A DNA stretch of 6,550 nucleotides from Robiginitomaculum sp. Its GTDB lineage: Bacteria > Pseudomonadota > Alphaproteobacteria > Caulobacterales > Maricaulaceae. The notes beneath the pieces are model-generated. The model made no database searches. It saw nothing but the letters and a program-made list of their open reading frames with translations, and was not told the DNA's origin. The stretch covers positions 1 to 6,550 of the forward strand of contig JALSYJ010000345.1 of assembly GCA_027071965.1 (NCBI GenBank), written 5' to 3'. Shown here in pieces: positions 1-5,822 of the stretch. Every line of letters begins with the position of its first letter. Position 1 is the first letter of the stretch. The position numbers and the translations under genes are program-made.

Positions 1-170
1 TGCGCATCAGCACCGCGCTGTCCATGGCTGCAGGCCGCTTGAGCCGCGCCGAAAAAGGCCTGACCCCGATAGCAGAAGAACCAGAAACACAGCAAAACCA
101 CACCGACGACGAACAGGCAGTATTAGAGCTTGAACGATTACTGGGCCAGTGGCGGGTAGATGAAGGATAG
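1..170 (+). CDS. 3' end of an unrecognised plus-strand gene (partial)
   Basis: Reading from base 3, the plus strand is open for 55 codons to a TAG at 168-170; the start lies outside the window. The visible tail is hydrophilic and helical-looking. It begins RISTALSMAAGRLSRAEKG, passes through an acidic, Gln-rich linker, and ends LELERLLGQWRVDEG. I recognise no domain and assign no function. Codon use is G/C-rich compared with the A/T-rich DNA that starts right after its stop, so position 170 is probably the left boundary of the inserted defence cassette. An open frame on the opposite strand here (7-207) has poor, Cys/Arg/Leu-rich composition and looks like a shadow. Confidence 0.55.
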   Translation, partial: RISTALSMAAGRLSRAEKGLTPIAEEPETQQNHTDDEQAVLELERLLGQWRVDEG

Positions 171-206
171 CCCGAACCATTTGCACCGTAAAAATGCATA
201 TATTCA

Positions 207-235
207 TTGCTTTTTATAAATTTTAATGATTTTAT
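207..235 (+). promoter_or_regulatory. Candidate extended -10 promoter for the ATPase/TOPRIM pair
   Basis: TTGCTT at 207-212 could serve as a -35 box. It is 17 bases from TTTTAT at 230-235, which has four of six matches to the -10 consensus and is preceded by TGA at 227-229, giving the TGn extended -10 motif. The stretch is very A/T-rich, so chance matches are likely. It lies about 57 bases upstream of the proposed ATG. Inference only. Confidence 0.3.
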
Positions 236-247
236 GCCATATATGCT

Positions 248-265
248 CAAATTATGCATAATTTG
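248..265. promoter_or_regulatory. Perfect 18-bp palindrome, probable operator
   Basis: CAAATTATGCATAATTTG equals its own reverse complement over all 18 bases, with centre 256/257 and no loop, so it suits a dimeric DNA-binding protein better than an RNA hairpin. It sits between the candidate -10 box and the Shine-Dalgarno of the ATPase gene, where a bound repressor would block transcription. The core ATGCATA also occurs at 194-200, exactly 60 bases upstream, in a weaker A/T-rich setting (10 of 18 positions match). TATGC recurs at 233-237, 242-246 and 253-257. No regulator gene is visible in the window. The regulatory role is inferred. Confidence 0.45.
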
Positions 266-291
266 CGTAGAACTTGCAGGAACCTATAATT

Positions 292-1608
292 ATGTTGCTT
301 GAATTTACCGTTGGTAATTTCCGCTCTTTTGCCGAAGAGCAAACCTTCTCTATGCTTCCCTTAAAAGGGGCCTCAAACACCCATCAAACGGGATGTAAGT
401 ATTATCCTGAAGTTATGAAAACGGCTGCGATTTATGGCGCTAACGGAGCTGGAAAAAGTAATTTGGTGAACGCTATTGCCGAGTTCAGGGACATCGTACT
501 CTCGTCAGGTCAATACAGTTCAACACAAACATTATCCTATCAACCATTTCTATACGATTCTAAGTTGCGGCAAGTTGCGACAAAGTTTGAAATGCTATTT
601 TCAATTGGAGATAGGATTTGGCGCTACGGATTTTGTTACACGCCTGAACATATTGAAAATGAATGGTTATTCTGCAGAACCTCTTCAACCAACCGGGAAA
701 GCCGAGTGTTCGAGAGACGCTTCCAAGAAGGAAAATACACAATCTCAACATCCGATGCGCTTAATTCACAAAAACAATTATTAGCTAAACGCACGAATTC
801 AAACCAGCTTTTTCTCTCCAAACTTGACCAGTTTAATGACAAAAAAACAAAAAATATCTTTCACTGGGTTGCCTTCGGATTAAGACCAATAGGTAACCCA
901 GACGGTTTTCCCGCCGCAATAACTGCCGATTATTGCGCTAACCCGGCAACCCGCAAAGCCGTTATTCAATTTCTAAATTCAGTCGGTGTTAGGGTGCAAG
1001 ACATCTTAATTGAAAAGGAAGAAACAGAGTTGAAGAGAAAGGATACACTTGATAAAATTTTCTTCAAAGCTGGCGGAGAGCCAATTTTAGCCCATGTTGG
1101 GGATGATCAGGTAACAAGTTATTCAGTTCAATTTGTAAATCTGGATCGCAATAGCAAACAAATTCCGATTGATTTTAAAGAAGAATCATCTGGTACGAAA
1201 AATTTGTTTGCTCTGGCAGCCGCTATTATAGATTCTTGCTCCCATGGCTTCACCTTGATTGTTGATGAATTGAATCAATCTTTTCATAATGCCGCGCTTA
1301 GGCAAATTATCAAGATATTCAAAAATCCAGAAGCTAACCCAAGTCGCGCCCAACTAATTTTTACGTCTCATGACACCAATTTAATGAATTCTCTGGAACG
1401 AGATGAATTGTGGCTTACTGAGAAGAAAGAAGATGGTGCTACTGAGTTATTTGCATTGTCTGATTTTGCCCCGATAAAAAAAGGCGGTGCACGCAGAGAA
1501 GGCTCGTTTGGCAAACAATACTTAGAAGGAAGATATGGTGCTTTGCCAGAAACTGATATGATAGAGTCAATTCGAAGCTTGAAACTGGGTAAACAGGCAA
1601 GCGAATAA
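292..1608 (+). CDS. rloA: RloA/AbiLi-type AAA (ABC-like) ATPase of a two-gene phage-defence module
   Basis: This 438-residue cytoplasmic ATPase belongs to the AAA_15/AAA_21 (RloA, AbiLi) group. The N-terminus MLLEFTVGNFRSF is typical of this family. Walker A is GANGAGKS at 49-56. A signature-like EESSGT is at 298-303, Walker B is TLIVDE at 321-326, and the switch motif FTSHDTN is at 357-363. The C-terminal FGKQYLEGRYGALP at 406-419 is also characteristic. The region between Walker A and the signature (about 60-290) is the variable, coiled-coil-like insert. The usual LDxSLHP after Walker B reads LNQSFHN, so the D-loop is altered. I chose ATG 292 because AGGA at 278-281 is 10 bases away and the family begins at that MLLEF; an in-frame TTG at 274 overlaps this Shine-Dalgarno. 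The stop TAA overlaps the next start (TAATG). In the AbiL family the ATPase works with the RloB-type partner to abort phage infection. The family call is firm; the function here is inferred. Confidence 0.9.
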   Translation: MLLEFTVGNFRSFAEEQTFSMLPLKGASNTHQTGCKYYPEVMKTAAIYGANGAGKSNLVNAIAEFRDIVLSSGQYSSTQTLSYQPFLYDSKLRQVATKFEMLFSIGDRIWRYGFCYTPEHIENEWLFCRTSSTNRESRVFERRFQEGKYTISTSDALNSQKQLLAKRTNSNQLFLSKLDQFNDKKTKNIFHWVAFGLRPIGNPDGFPAAITADYCANPATRKAVIQFLNSVGVRVQDILIEKEETELKRKDTLDKIFFKAGGEPILAHVGDDQVTSYSVQFVNLDRNSKQIPIDFKEESSGTKNLFALAAAIIDSCSHGFTLIVDELNQSFHNAALRQIIKIFKNPEANPSRAQLIFTSHDTNLMNSLERDELWLTEKKEDGATELFALSDFAPIKKGGARREGSFGKQYLEGRYGALPETDMIESIRSLKLGKQASE

Positions 1609-1610
1609 TG
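1606..1610 (+). promoter_or_regulatory. TAATG stop/start overlap coupling the two defence genes
   Basis: TAA at 1606-1608 ends the ATPase and ATG at 1608-1610 starts the TOPRIM-like gene, sharing one base. This is a classic translational reinitiation junction. The purine run upstream (AAACTGGG and CAAGCGAA) contains only a weak ribosome site, so translation of the second gene probably depends on the first. Confidence 0.7.
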
Positions 1611-2282
1611 ACACAAAGAGGGCGGAAAAAAAGGCAAGCCAAACAGCCTAAGCCATTATTAGTTGTCCTGTGTGAAGATAGTGAGGGAACAGCTCGATAT
1701 CTAAAAGATAATTTCCGAAAACGAAACAATAGTAAAGTTGCTATTCAGGTTATCGGCTGTGGGGCTGACCCGAAAAGATTATTAAGAGATGCTCGACGAG
1801 CGTTGCACGGCACGCTACGGTCTGTTTCACAGGCTGATTATGTCTGCCTTGTGTTTGACAGGGATAGCCACACTCACTTTGCGGATACTATAGATCGTTG
1901 CCAATCATTGCCTAATATTGAAACCTTTGTCTCCATACCCTGCTTTGAGTATTTTTTCTTACTACATTATGAATTTACTCGACAAGGATTTAACAGCTTC
2001 AATGATATTCGTCCCATATTACGTTCAAAGTCAGGATTTAAAAATTATGATAAAAAGCAAAATTGCATCCCCCTACTTGAATTAAAAGATCTACAGGCTA
2101 CTGCATTGCGCAATGCTGTTCATGTAAGAAATGAGTGCCGCCGAGATGGCGCAACAGGGCCGTTAACAGAGATAGACTTGTTATTTGAGGCAATTGCTAT
2201 TGCGCAAAATGAAGGAATGCAGCGGCTAATGGCCACAAAACCAGATAGAGAAAACAAACGAATTAGAATAAAGCCCCATTAA
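1608..2282 (+). CDS. rloB: RloB/AbiLii-type TOPRIM-like protein, likely effector of the module
   Basis: This 224-residue protein matches the RloB (AbiLii) family in length and motifs. The basic N-terminus RGRKKRQAKQPK (4-15) is followed by the first beta strand and VVLCEDSEGTARYL (19-32) with acidic Glu23. The DxD-type strand VFDRDSH lies at 82-88 (Asp84, Asp86). SIPCFEYFFLLHYE at 109-122 is the family's PCFE block with Glu114. Together these are the acidic residues of a TOPRIM-like metal site, so a nuclease role is plausible. The family usually has SNPCFE; here Asn is replaced by Ile110. The ATG shares its A with the TAA of the ATPase gene, which implies coupled translation and roughly matched dosage. 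No separate strong Shine-Dalgarno is visible, and no terminator is obvious after the TAA at 2280-2282. The substrate (nucleic acid, possibly tRNA as in PARIS) is unknown. Confidence 0.85.
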   Translation: MTQRGRKKRQAKQPKPLLVVLCEDSEGTARYLKDNFRKRNNSKVAIQVIGCGADPKRLLRDARRALHGTLRSVSQADYVCLVFDRDSHTHFADTIDRCQSLPNIETFVSIPCFEYFFLLHYEFTRQGFNSFNDIRPILRSKSGFKNYDKKQNCIPLLELKDLQATALRNAVHVRNECRRDGATGPLTEIDLLFEAIAIAQNEGMQRLMATKPDRENKRIRIKPH

Positions 2283-2341
2283 CGCCACCCATTCTGCAGC
2301 GATATTAGGGCCAAAAGTTCTAAAATTATCATATGGAATTA

Positions 2342-2628
2342 TCAGGGCACGACTGTTTTTACCGCAACACTGGTGCTGCCCACCACCACATCTGCATCAT
2401 CGACAAATTCGACAAATACACGATTGGTAGCCGGATCATTGGCAATCTCGCCTTGGTAGCAACAAAAACCCCGGTTCCGGCATTGCCAAGAATATCTACA
2501 AACCCGTTATTATTAAGTGTTGCCGCCAAAGATAACACACCGATAACCGGTGAAGATGATGCACGGAACTGCAATGCGCTCACCCCCGCAATAGTGGTTA
2601 TCCCTGCGCGGGCATAAAAACACTTCAT
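2342..2628 (-). pseudogene. Frameshifted remnant of a small gene of unknown function
   Basis: On the minus strand an ATG at 2628-2626 has GGAG seven bases upstream. It opens MKCFYARAGITTIAGVSALQ and continues in protein-like sequence to about 2450 (GNAGTGVFVATK). After that point the same frame becomes Met/Trp-rich and implausible. The neighbouring frame then reads YQGEIANDPATNRVFVEF and later VDDADVVVGSTSVAV, ending KTVVP before a TGA at 2344-2342. Joining the two at roughly 2447-2457, as if one base had been lost, gives a smooth product of about 95 residues, rich in Gly, Val, Ala and Asn, which looks like a small beta-rich protein. I do not recognise the family. It could be a sequencing error, a programmed frameshift or true decay; decay next to an acquired cassette seems likeliest. 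An alternative single-frame reading is 2359-2793 (144 codons). Confidence 0.45.
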
Positions 2629-2789
2629 GCACATGCTCCAAAAAACACAACATGCTCTCAAATACGCCACCCCGCAAAGCGCAAGAGCTATATTATCGCG
2701 TGCAGCCTGTTGGTAAATGGGCGTGTAACGGGACACTGTCAGAGGAAAGGGCTTGGTAAGTTTTGCAGCATAACAGGCGTTCTTGTAAA
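2629..2789. other. Gap with no supported gene, holding a direct repeat
   Basis: About 160 bases lie between the end of the DJ-1 gene and the remnant gene. No RNA gene or clear terminator hairpin with a T-run was found. ACATGCTC occurs twice, at 2631-2638 and 2650-2657, 19 bases apart (about two helical turns) and separated by an A-rich stretch, just upstream of the remnant's ATG. A weak minus-strand promoter (TTTACC, 16 bases, TAATAT) can be drawn over 2689-2716. An open frame starting at TTG 2793 crosses this stretch, but its sequence here looks non-coding (Cys-, Arg- and Ala-rich). Confidence 0.3.
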
Positions 2790-3551
2790 TCAACTATGCG
2801 TTGTTTTTATCATTTTCAAAAACTGATGGCCAAATGAATGGGCATCGCCCGGCCATCGCGCCGAAAGATAATTGCCATCTTGCACTGTAAAGCCAGGTTT
2901 AAGGTTCTTCGGGCTGTCACGAAACATTGGATTGGGGCCGTAGATAAAATCCTCTCTTGAGGCCAGTGCCGCGATCACTTCATCTTCAACCGTTATCTCA
3001 GGATAGGTCAAAAAATAATCACCCATTTTCTTCTTGGTTATTTTATGGGCCAATAATTCCTGCCGGTTTTGTAAAGATGTGGTTTTGCGGCCATGCAATA
3101 CTGACTTTCCGGTTTTGGGATTGGTAGTTCGAGCCACTGCGACTACTCCGTGGCAAATGGCACCAACCGGCTTGTTGGCAGCAAAGAAATCAGCAATTAC
3201 AAATTGTAGAACCTCGCTTTGCAAATAGGGGATCATTCCTTTGGCATGTCCTCCGGGCAGGATCAGGCCATCAAAGTCTTTTGCGTTAATTTGTTCATAG
3301 GAAATCGGGTTTTGAAAAGCGGCATCTGCCTGTAATTGCTGATAAGCCAGTTGCGCGTTTTTATCGGCCATCAAAACCCGTTTGAAAAAACCAAAGCCCT
3401 GTCCGGACAGCATGATCGGATCAGCGCTGCCCACTTTACCGGTATCGGTGGCAAAGCAGACGCTCAGCCCTGCATCATGCAGGATTTTCCATGGCACGGC
3501 CACTTCGGCAGGATCAAAATCAGTGGTACTTGTTGCAATCAATACGGTCAG
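2790..3551 (-). CDS. DJ-1/PfpI (Hsp31-like) glutamine-amidotransferase-fold protein
   Basis: This is a cytoplasmic protein of 253 residues if read from CTG 3551. Members of the DJ-1/PfpI superfamily include glyoxalases and deglycases, chaperones such as Hsp31, and peptidases. Using that start, the nucleophile elbow is AICHG with Cys133 and His134. Glu16 in FDPAEVAVPW matches the acidic residue that hydrogen-bonds the cysteine in DJ-1. LPGGHAKGM at 98-106 is the oxyanion/cap motif. The PGDAHSFGHQF tail is typical of the longer Hsp31-like branch. The start is debatable. TTG 3542 would cut off the first beta strand (TVLIATS) and lies 16 bases from GAGGA (3563-3559). CTG 3551 keeps the strand and is 7 bases from GAGGA. 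That CTG overlaps the TGA of the preceding acetyltransferase as CTGA. The stop is TGA 2792-2790. It is the third gene of a minus-strand operon. A stress or carbonyl-detoxification role is likely but not proven. Confidence 0.85.
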   Translation of the reverse strand: MTVLIATSTTDFDPAEVAVPWKILHDAGLSVCFATDTGKVGSADPIMLSGQGFGFFKRVLMADKNAQLAYQQLQADAAFQNPISYEQINAKDFDGLILPGGHAKGMIPYLQSEVLQFVIADFFAANKPVGAICHGVVAVARTTNPKTGKSVLHGRKTTSLQNRQELLAHKITKKKMGDYFLTYPEITVEDEVIAALASREDFIYGPNPMFRDSPKNLKPGFTVQDGNYLSARWPGDAHSFGHQFLKMIKTTHS

Positions 3552-4081
3552 AGGCTTTTCCTCATTAAAGTCAATGGTACAGGTATACCGCCTGTGGTTA
3601 TTTCATTCCATGCCTTAATCTGCCTGTATCCGCAAGCCTCATACAAGGCAATTCCGGCAGAAGTAGCGGCAAGCTCAACGCGCGAAAAGCCCTCCGATGC
3701 GGCAGCATTCTCGCACAATTGCAGGATAAACCTGCCTACTCCTTTGCGGGCATGATCGGGGTCCGTATACATGGCGCGAACCCTTGCTGCTTCGGTTTTG
3801 GGATCAAGTTTGCGAGGGTTTCTTCTAGAACTGTGATCACCGCCAAATAAGGTTTGGCGCCGTGACCATCCTCCACAACCGGCTAAAGAGCCGTCGTCAA
3901 ATACTAAAAAATAGGATTTGTCAGCAACCAGGCGGCTGTCCAATCCCATGATTTCATAGCTGGCAGCCACTTGTTCAGGAGACAGGAAATTTGGTAAAAA
4001 ATGCTCCATTGCCCGGTTCATCAGATCATTCAAAGCAGGCATATCATCGGCCGTGGCCAGACGATGGGAGAACTTCTTCAT
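3548..4081 (-). CDS. GNAT-family N-acetyltransferase
   Basis: A 177-residue soluble protein with the GNAT fold, which moves an acetyl group from acetyl-CoA to an amine; the acceptor is not predictable. The N-terminal HRLATADDMPALNDLM is the usual first strand and helix. The central strands are YFLVFDDGSLAGCGGW (57-72). Motif A is RAMYTDPDHARKGVGR (102-117), with the pyrophosphate-binding loop RKGVGR at 112-117. ELAATSAGIALYEACGY (136-152) is the conserved motif B region that closes the CoA site. ATG 4081-4079 follows the stop of the upstream gene by only three bases (TGA GCA ATG, same frame), and the 3' end overlaps the DJ-1 start as CTGA. It therefore sits in the middle of a tight three-gene operon. 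No strong Shine-Dalgarno is visible; GAG at 4087-4089 or coupling probably serves. Confidence 0.88.
   Translation of the reverse strand: MKKFSHRLATADDMPALNDLMNRAMEHFLPNFLSPEQVAASYEIMGLDSRLVADKSYFLVFDDGSLAGCGGWSRRQTLFGGDHSSRRNPRKLDPKTEAARVRAMYTDPDHARKGVGRFILQLCENAAASEGFSRVELAATSAGIALYEACGYRQIKAWNEITTGGIPVPLTLMRKSL
3559..3563 (-). promoter_or_regulatory. Ribosome binding site that decides the DJ-1 start
   Basis: GAGGA on the minus strand lies inside the 3' end of the acetyltransferase gene. It is 7 bases from CTG 3551 but 16 from TTG 3542, so it supports the non-standard CTG start and coupled translation. Confidence 0.5.
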
Positions 4082-4084
4082 TGC

Positions 4085-5689
4085 TCAAACTCGTGATGAT
4101 GGGGCATCAAACCTGGCAGCGAAACTATGGGCATCGGCCCGCGCCCAGTCTTCAGCCAGCACAGTGTTTTGCGGGTTTTTCAGCAATTGTCCTTCATCAA
4201 GCAATTCATAGACCTCATCAGCAGGCAGGGCTCTGGTTGCACTTACCCGGTGGAAAATATGGCACGGCTGCAAATCTTCTGGATGATGCAGGCCGGCAGC
4301 CCCGATAACTTCAGCTAAAGCGCGTACAGTGTTTAGATGAAAATGATAGACCCGGTCGGCCTTGTCGGCAATCACCAGGCCTCGTTGCAATAATTTATCC
4401 TGAGTAGCAATGCCGGTGGGGCAGTGATTGGTATGACAGGACAGGCTTTGCACACAACCAAGTGCAAACATAAAACCCCGGCCGGAATTGCAATAGTCAG
4501 CACCTACCGCCATGGCTGCAGCCAATCCAAAAGCCGAAATTATTTTGCCACTGGCTCCAAGTTTGATCTCATCCTTGATGCCAGCACCAACCAGAGCATT
4601 GCGGGCAAATATCAATCCGGAGCGCAATGGGGTGCCGATATGATCCTGAAACTCCACCGGAGCAGCGCCGGTTCCGCCTTCTCCGCCATCAATGACGATA
4701 AAGTCGGGCTTGATTTTGGTTTCAAGCATGGCCTTGACCATGGCCAGAAATTCCCAGCGATGACCAATACACAGCTTAAAGCCTATTGGTTTGCCGCCAG
4801 ATAATTTGCGCAAATTTGCAATGAAGTGCATCATTTCCACCGGCGTGGAAAAAGCCTTGTGATAGGGTGGAGATATGCAAGTTTCGCCTAAGGCGATACC
4901 TCTGGTTTCCGCAATTTCCCTAGTGACTTTCGATCCTGGTAAAATGCCGCCATGTCCAGGCTTAGCGCCCTGACTTAGTTTGATTTCAATCATTTTTACA
5001 CAATCTTGTCGGGCATTTTTTGCAAAACGTTCAGCATTAAAATTGCCCTCACTGTCCCGGCAGCCAAAATAGCCTGAGCCAATTTCCCAAACCAGATCAC
5101 CGCCGAGCTTGTGATAGGGGCTGATCGCTCCTTCGCCAGTATCATGATAAAATCCACCTTTGGCAGCGCCCAGATTCAAGGCGGAAATGGCATGGGAGCC
5201 AAGGGAGCCAAAACTCATGGCCGAAATATTAAATACCGAGGCAGAATACGGTTGTTTGCAGTCTTTTCCTCCGATTAAAACACGAAGATTTTCAGGTTTT
5301 GCATCTACTGCGGCCAGTGATGGGTTTAACCATTCATATTTGGCTTCATTAAAGTCCACATGGCTGCCAAATGGTTCAGATGCCTGTACGTTTTTAGCCC
5401 GTCTATACACCAGTGAGCGTTGTTCACGATTAAATGGCATGCCATCGGTTTCGCCCTCGACCAGATATTGTCGCAAATAGGGGCGCATGAATTCAAAAAC
5501 CCAACGGGCTCGTCCCATAACCGGATAATTGCGCCACAAAGCGTGTGTGCTCTGCACCAGATCAAATACCCCATACATGGCAAAGACACCAAATATAATT
5601 GCTGGCAGGAACCAAAGCGCATGCACATTGGCCAGCATTAGCGAGGCAAACATCAAAGCGACTACAGCAAAGAACAAAAAGAAACGCAT
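4085..5689 (-). CDS. Membrane-anchored FMN-binding glutamate-synthase-domain protein
   Basis: 534 residues from ATG 5689. It belongs to the stand-alone glutamate synthase (GltB central/FMN domain) family. Two hydrophobic segments near residues 2-22 and 24-45 should anchor it in the inner membrane. Numbering from the first possible Met at 5704, the catalytic barrel shows AMSFGSLGSHAI (162-173), DTGEGAISPYH (188-198), KPGHGGILPG (248-257) and the FMN-phosphate loop DGGEGGTGAAP (339-349). The 3Fe-4S cysteines Cys417, Cys423 and Cys428 have the CX5CX4C spacing of true glutamate synthases. It lacks the N-terminal glutamine amidotransferase domain and the C-terminal GXGXG domain of GltB, so it cannot by itself be a classical glutamine-dependent enzyme; the true substrate and electron partner are unknown. 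I prefer ATG 5689 to ATG 5704 because a perfect AAGGAG lies six bases upstream of it. First gene of a minus-strand operon. Confidence 0.9.
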   Translation of the reverse strand: MRFFLFFAVVALMFASLMLANVHALWFLPAIIFGVFAMYGVFDLVQSTHALWRNYPVMGRARWVFEFMRPYLRQYLVEGETDGMPFNREQRSLVYRRAKNVQASEPFGSHVDFNEAKYEWLNPSLAAVDAKPENLRVLIGGKDCKQPYSASVFNISAMSFGSLGSHAISALNLGAAKGGFYHDTGEGAISPYHKLGGDLVWEIGSGYFGCRDSEGNFNAERFAKNARQDCVKMIEIKLSQGAKPGHGGILPGSKVTREIAETRGIALGETCISPPYHKAFSTPVEMMHFIANLRKLSGGKPIGFKLCIGHRWEFLAMVKAMLETKIKPDFIVIDGGEGGTGAAPVEFQDHIGTPLRSGLIFARNALVGAGIKDEIKLGASGKIISAFGLAAAMAVGADYCNSGRGFMFALGCVQSLSCHTNHCPTGIATQDKLLQRGLVIADKADRVYHFHLNTVRALAEVIGAAGLHHPEDLQPCHIFHRVSATRALPADEVYELLDEGQLLKNPQNTVLAEDWARADAHSFAARFDAPSSRV

Positions 5690-5695
5690 GAGATT

Positions 5696-5701
5696 CTCCT
5701 T
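5696..5701 (-). promoter_or_regulatory. Consensus Shine-Dalgarno fixing the glutamate-synthase-like start
   Basis: AAGGAG on the minus strand is followed by six bases (AATCTC) and ATG 5689-5687. The upstream in-frame ATG at 5704-5702 directly precedes this site and would include it in the coding region. The downstream ATG also puts the hydrophobic segment right at the N-terminus, as is usual for a membrane anchor. Confidence 0.7.
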
Positions 5702-5704
5702 CAT

Positions 5705-5822
5705 GGGAGCTGATTCGACATCAGATATGATCAGTGTGGCAACAAAATTGTCTCTAAAATGCTACCAAGGCACACAGCTATTTGTTAGTCTGGAGTCTAA
5801 CCTTGGGTCATCGGAGGCTGTA
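5705..5822. promoter_or_regulatory. Divergent intergenic region between the operon and the sixA-like gene
   Basis: These bases must hold promoters for both the minus-strand operon and the plus-strand phosphatase, unless they are read from further away. No convincing -35/-10 pair stands out on either strand. TAAAAT at 5755-5760 is a possible plus-strand -10 without a good -35. An imperfect dyad, GTTAG/CTAAC, flanks TCTGGAGT at 5784-5801. CGGAGG at 5812-5817 is the ribosome site of the phosphatase. Confidence 0.35.

Noticed and set aside
7..207. Minus-strand open frame of 66 codons
   Set aside because: It lies opposite the better plus-strand reading ending at 170 and has an unnatural composition; treated as a shadow.
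274..291. TTG at 274 as start of the ATPase
   Set aside because: It overlaps the AGGA ribosome site, and the family's conserved N-terminus begins at ATG 292.
2283..2341. Terminator or attachment site after the TOPRIM-like gene
   Set aside because: No stem-loop with a T-run and no repeat matching the left boundary near 171 could be found by eye.
2333..2617. Plus-strand open frame of 94 codons
   Set aside because: No good ribosome site, and its sequence is the complement of the more convincing minus-strand frames of the remnant gene.
2629..2793. N-terminal extension of the remnant gene from TTG 2793
   Set aside because: It would overlap the DJ-1 stop as TTGA, but its translation is Cys- and Arg-rich and unlike the rest; ATG 2628 has a better-spaced GGAG.
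4424..4804. Plus-strand frame opposite the glutamate-synthase-like gene
   Set aside because: The minus strand encodes intact conserved motifs over this stretch, so this is a shadow frame.
5529..5822. Upstream extension of the phosphatase frame
   Set aside because: It runs antisense into the glutamate-synthase-like gene, and the conserved fold starts at Met 5823.
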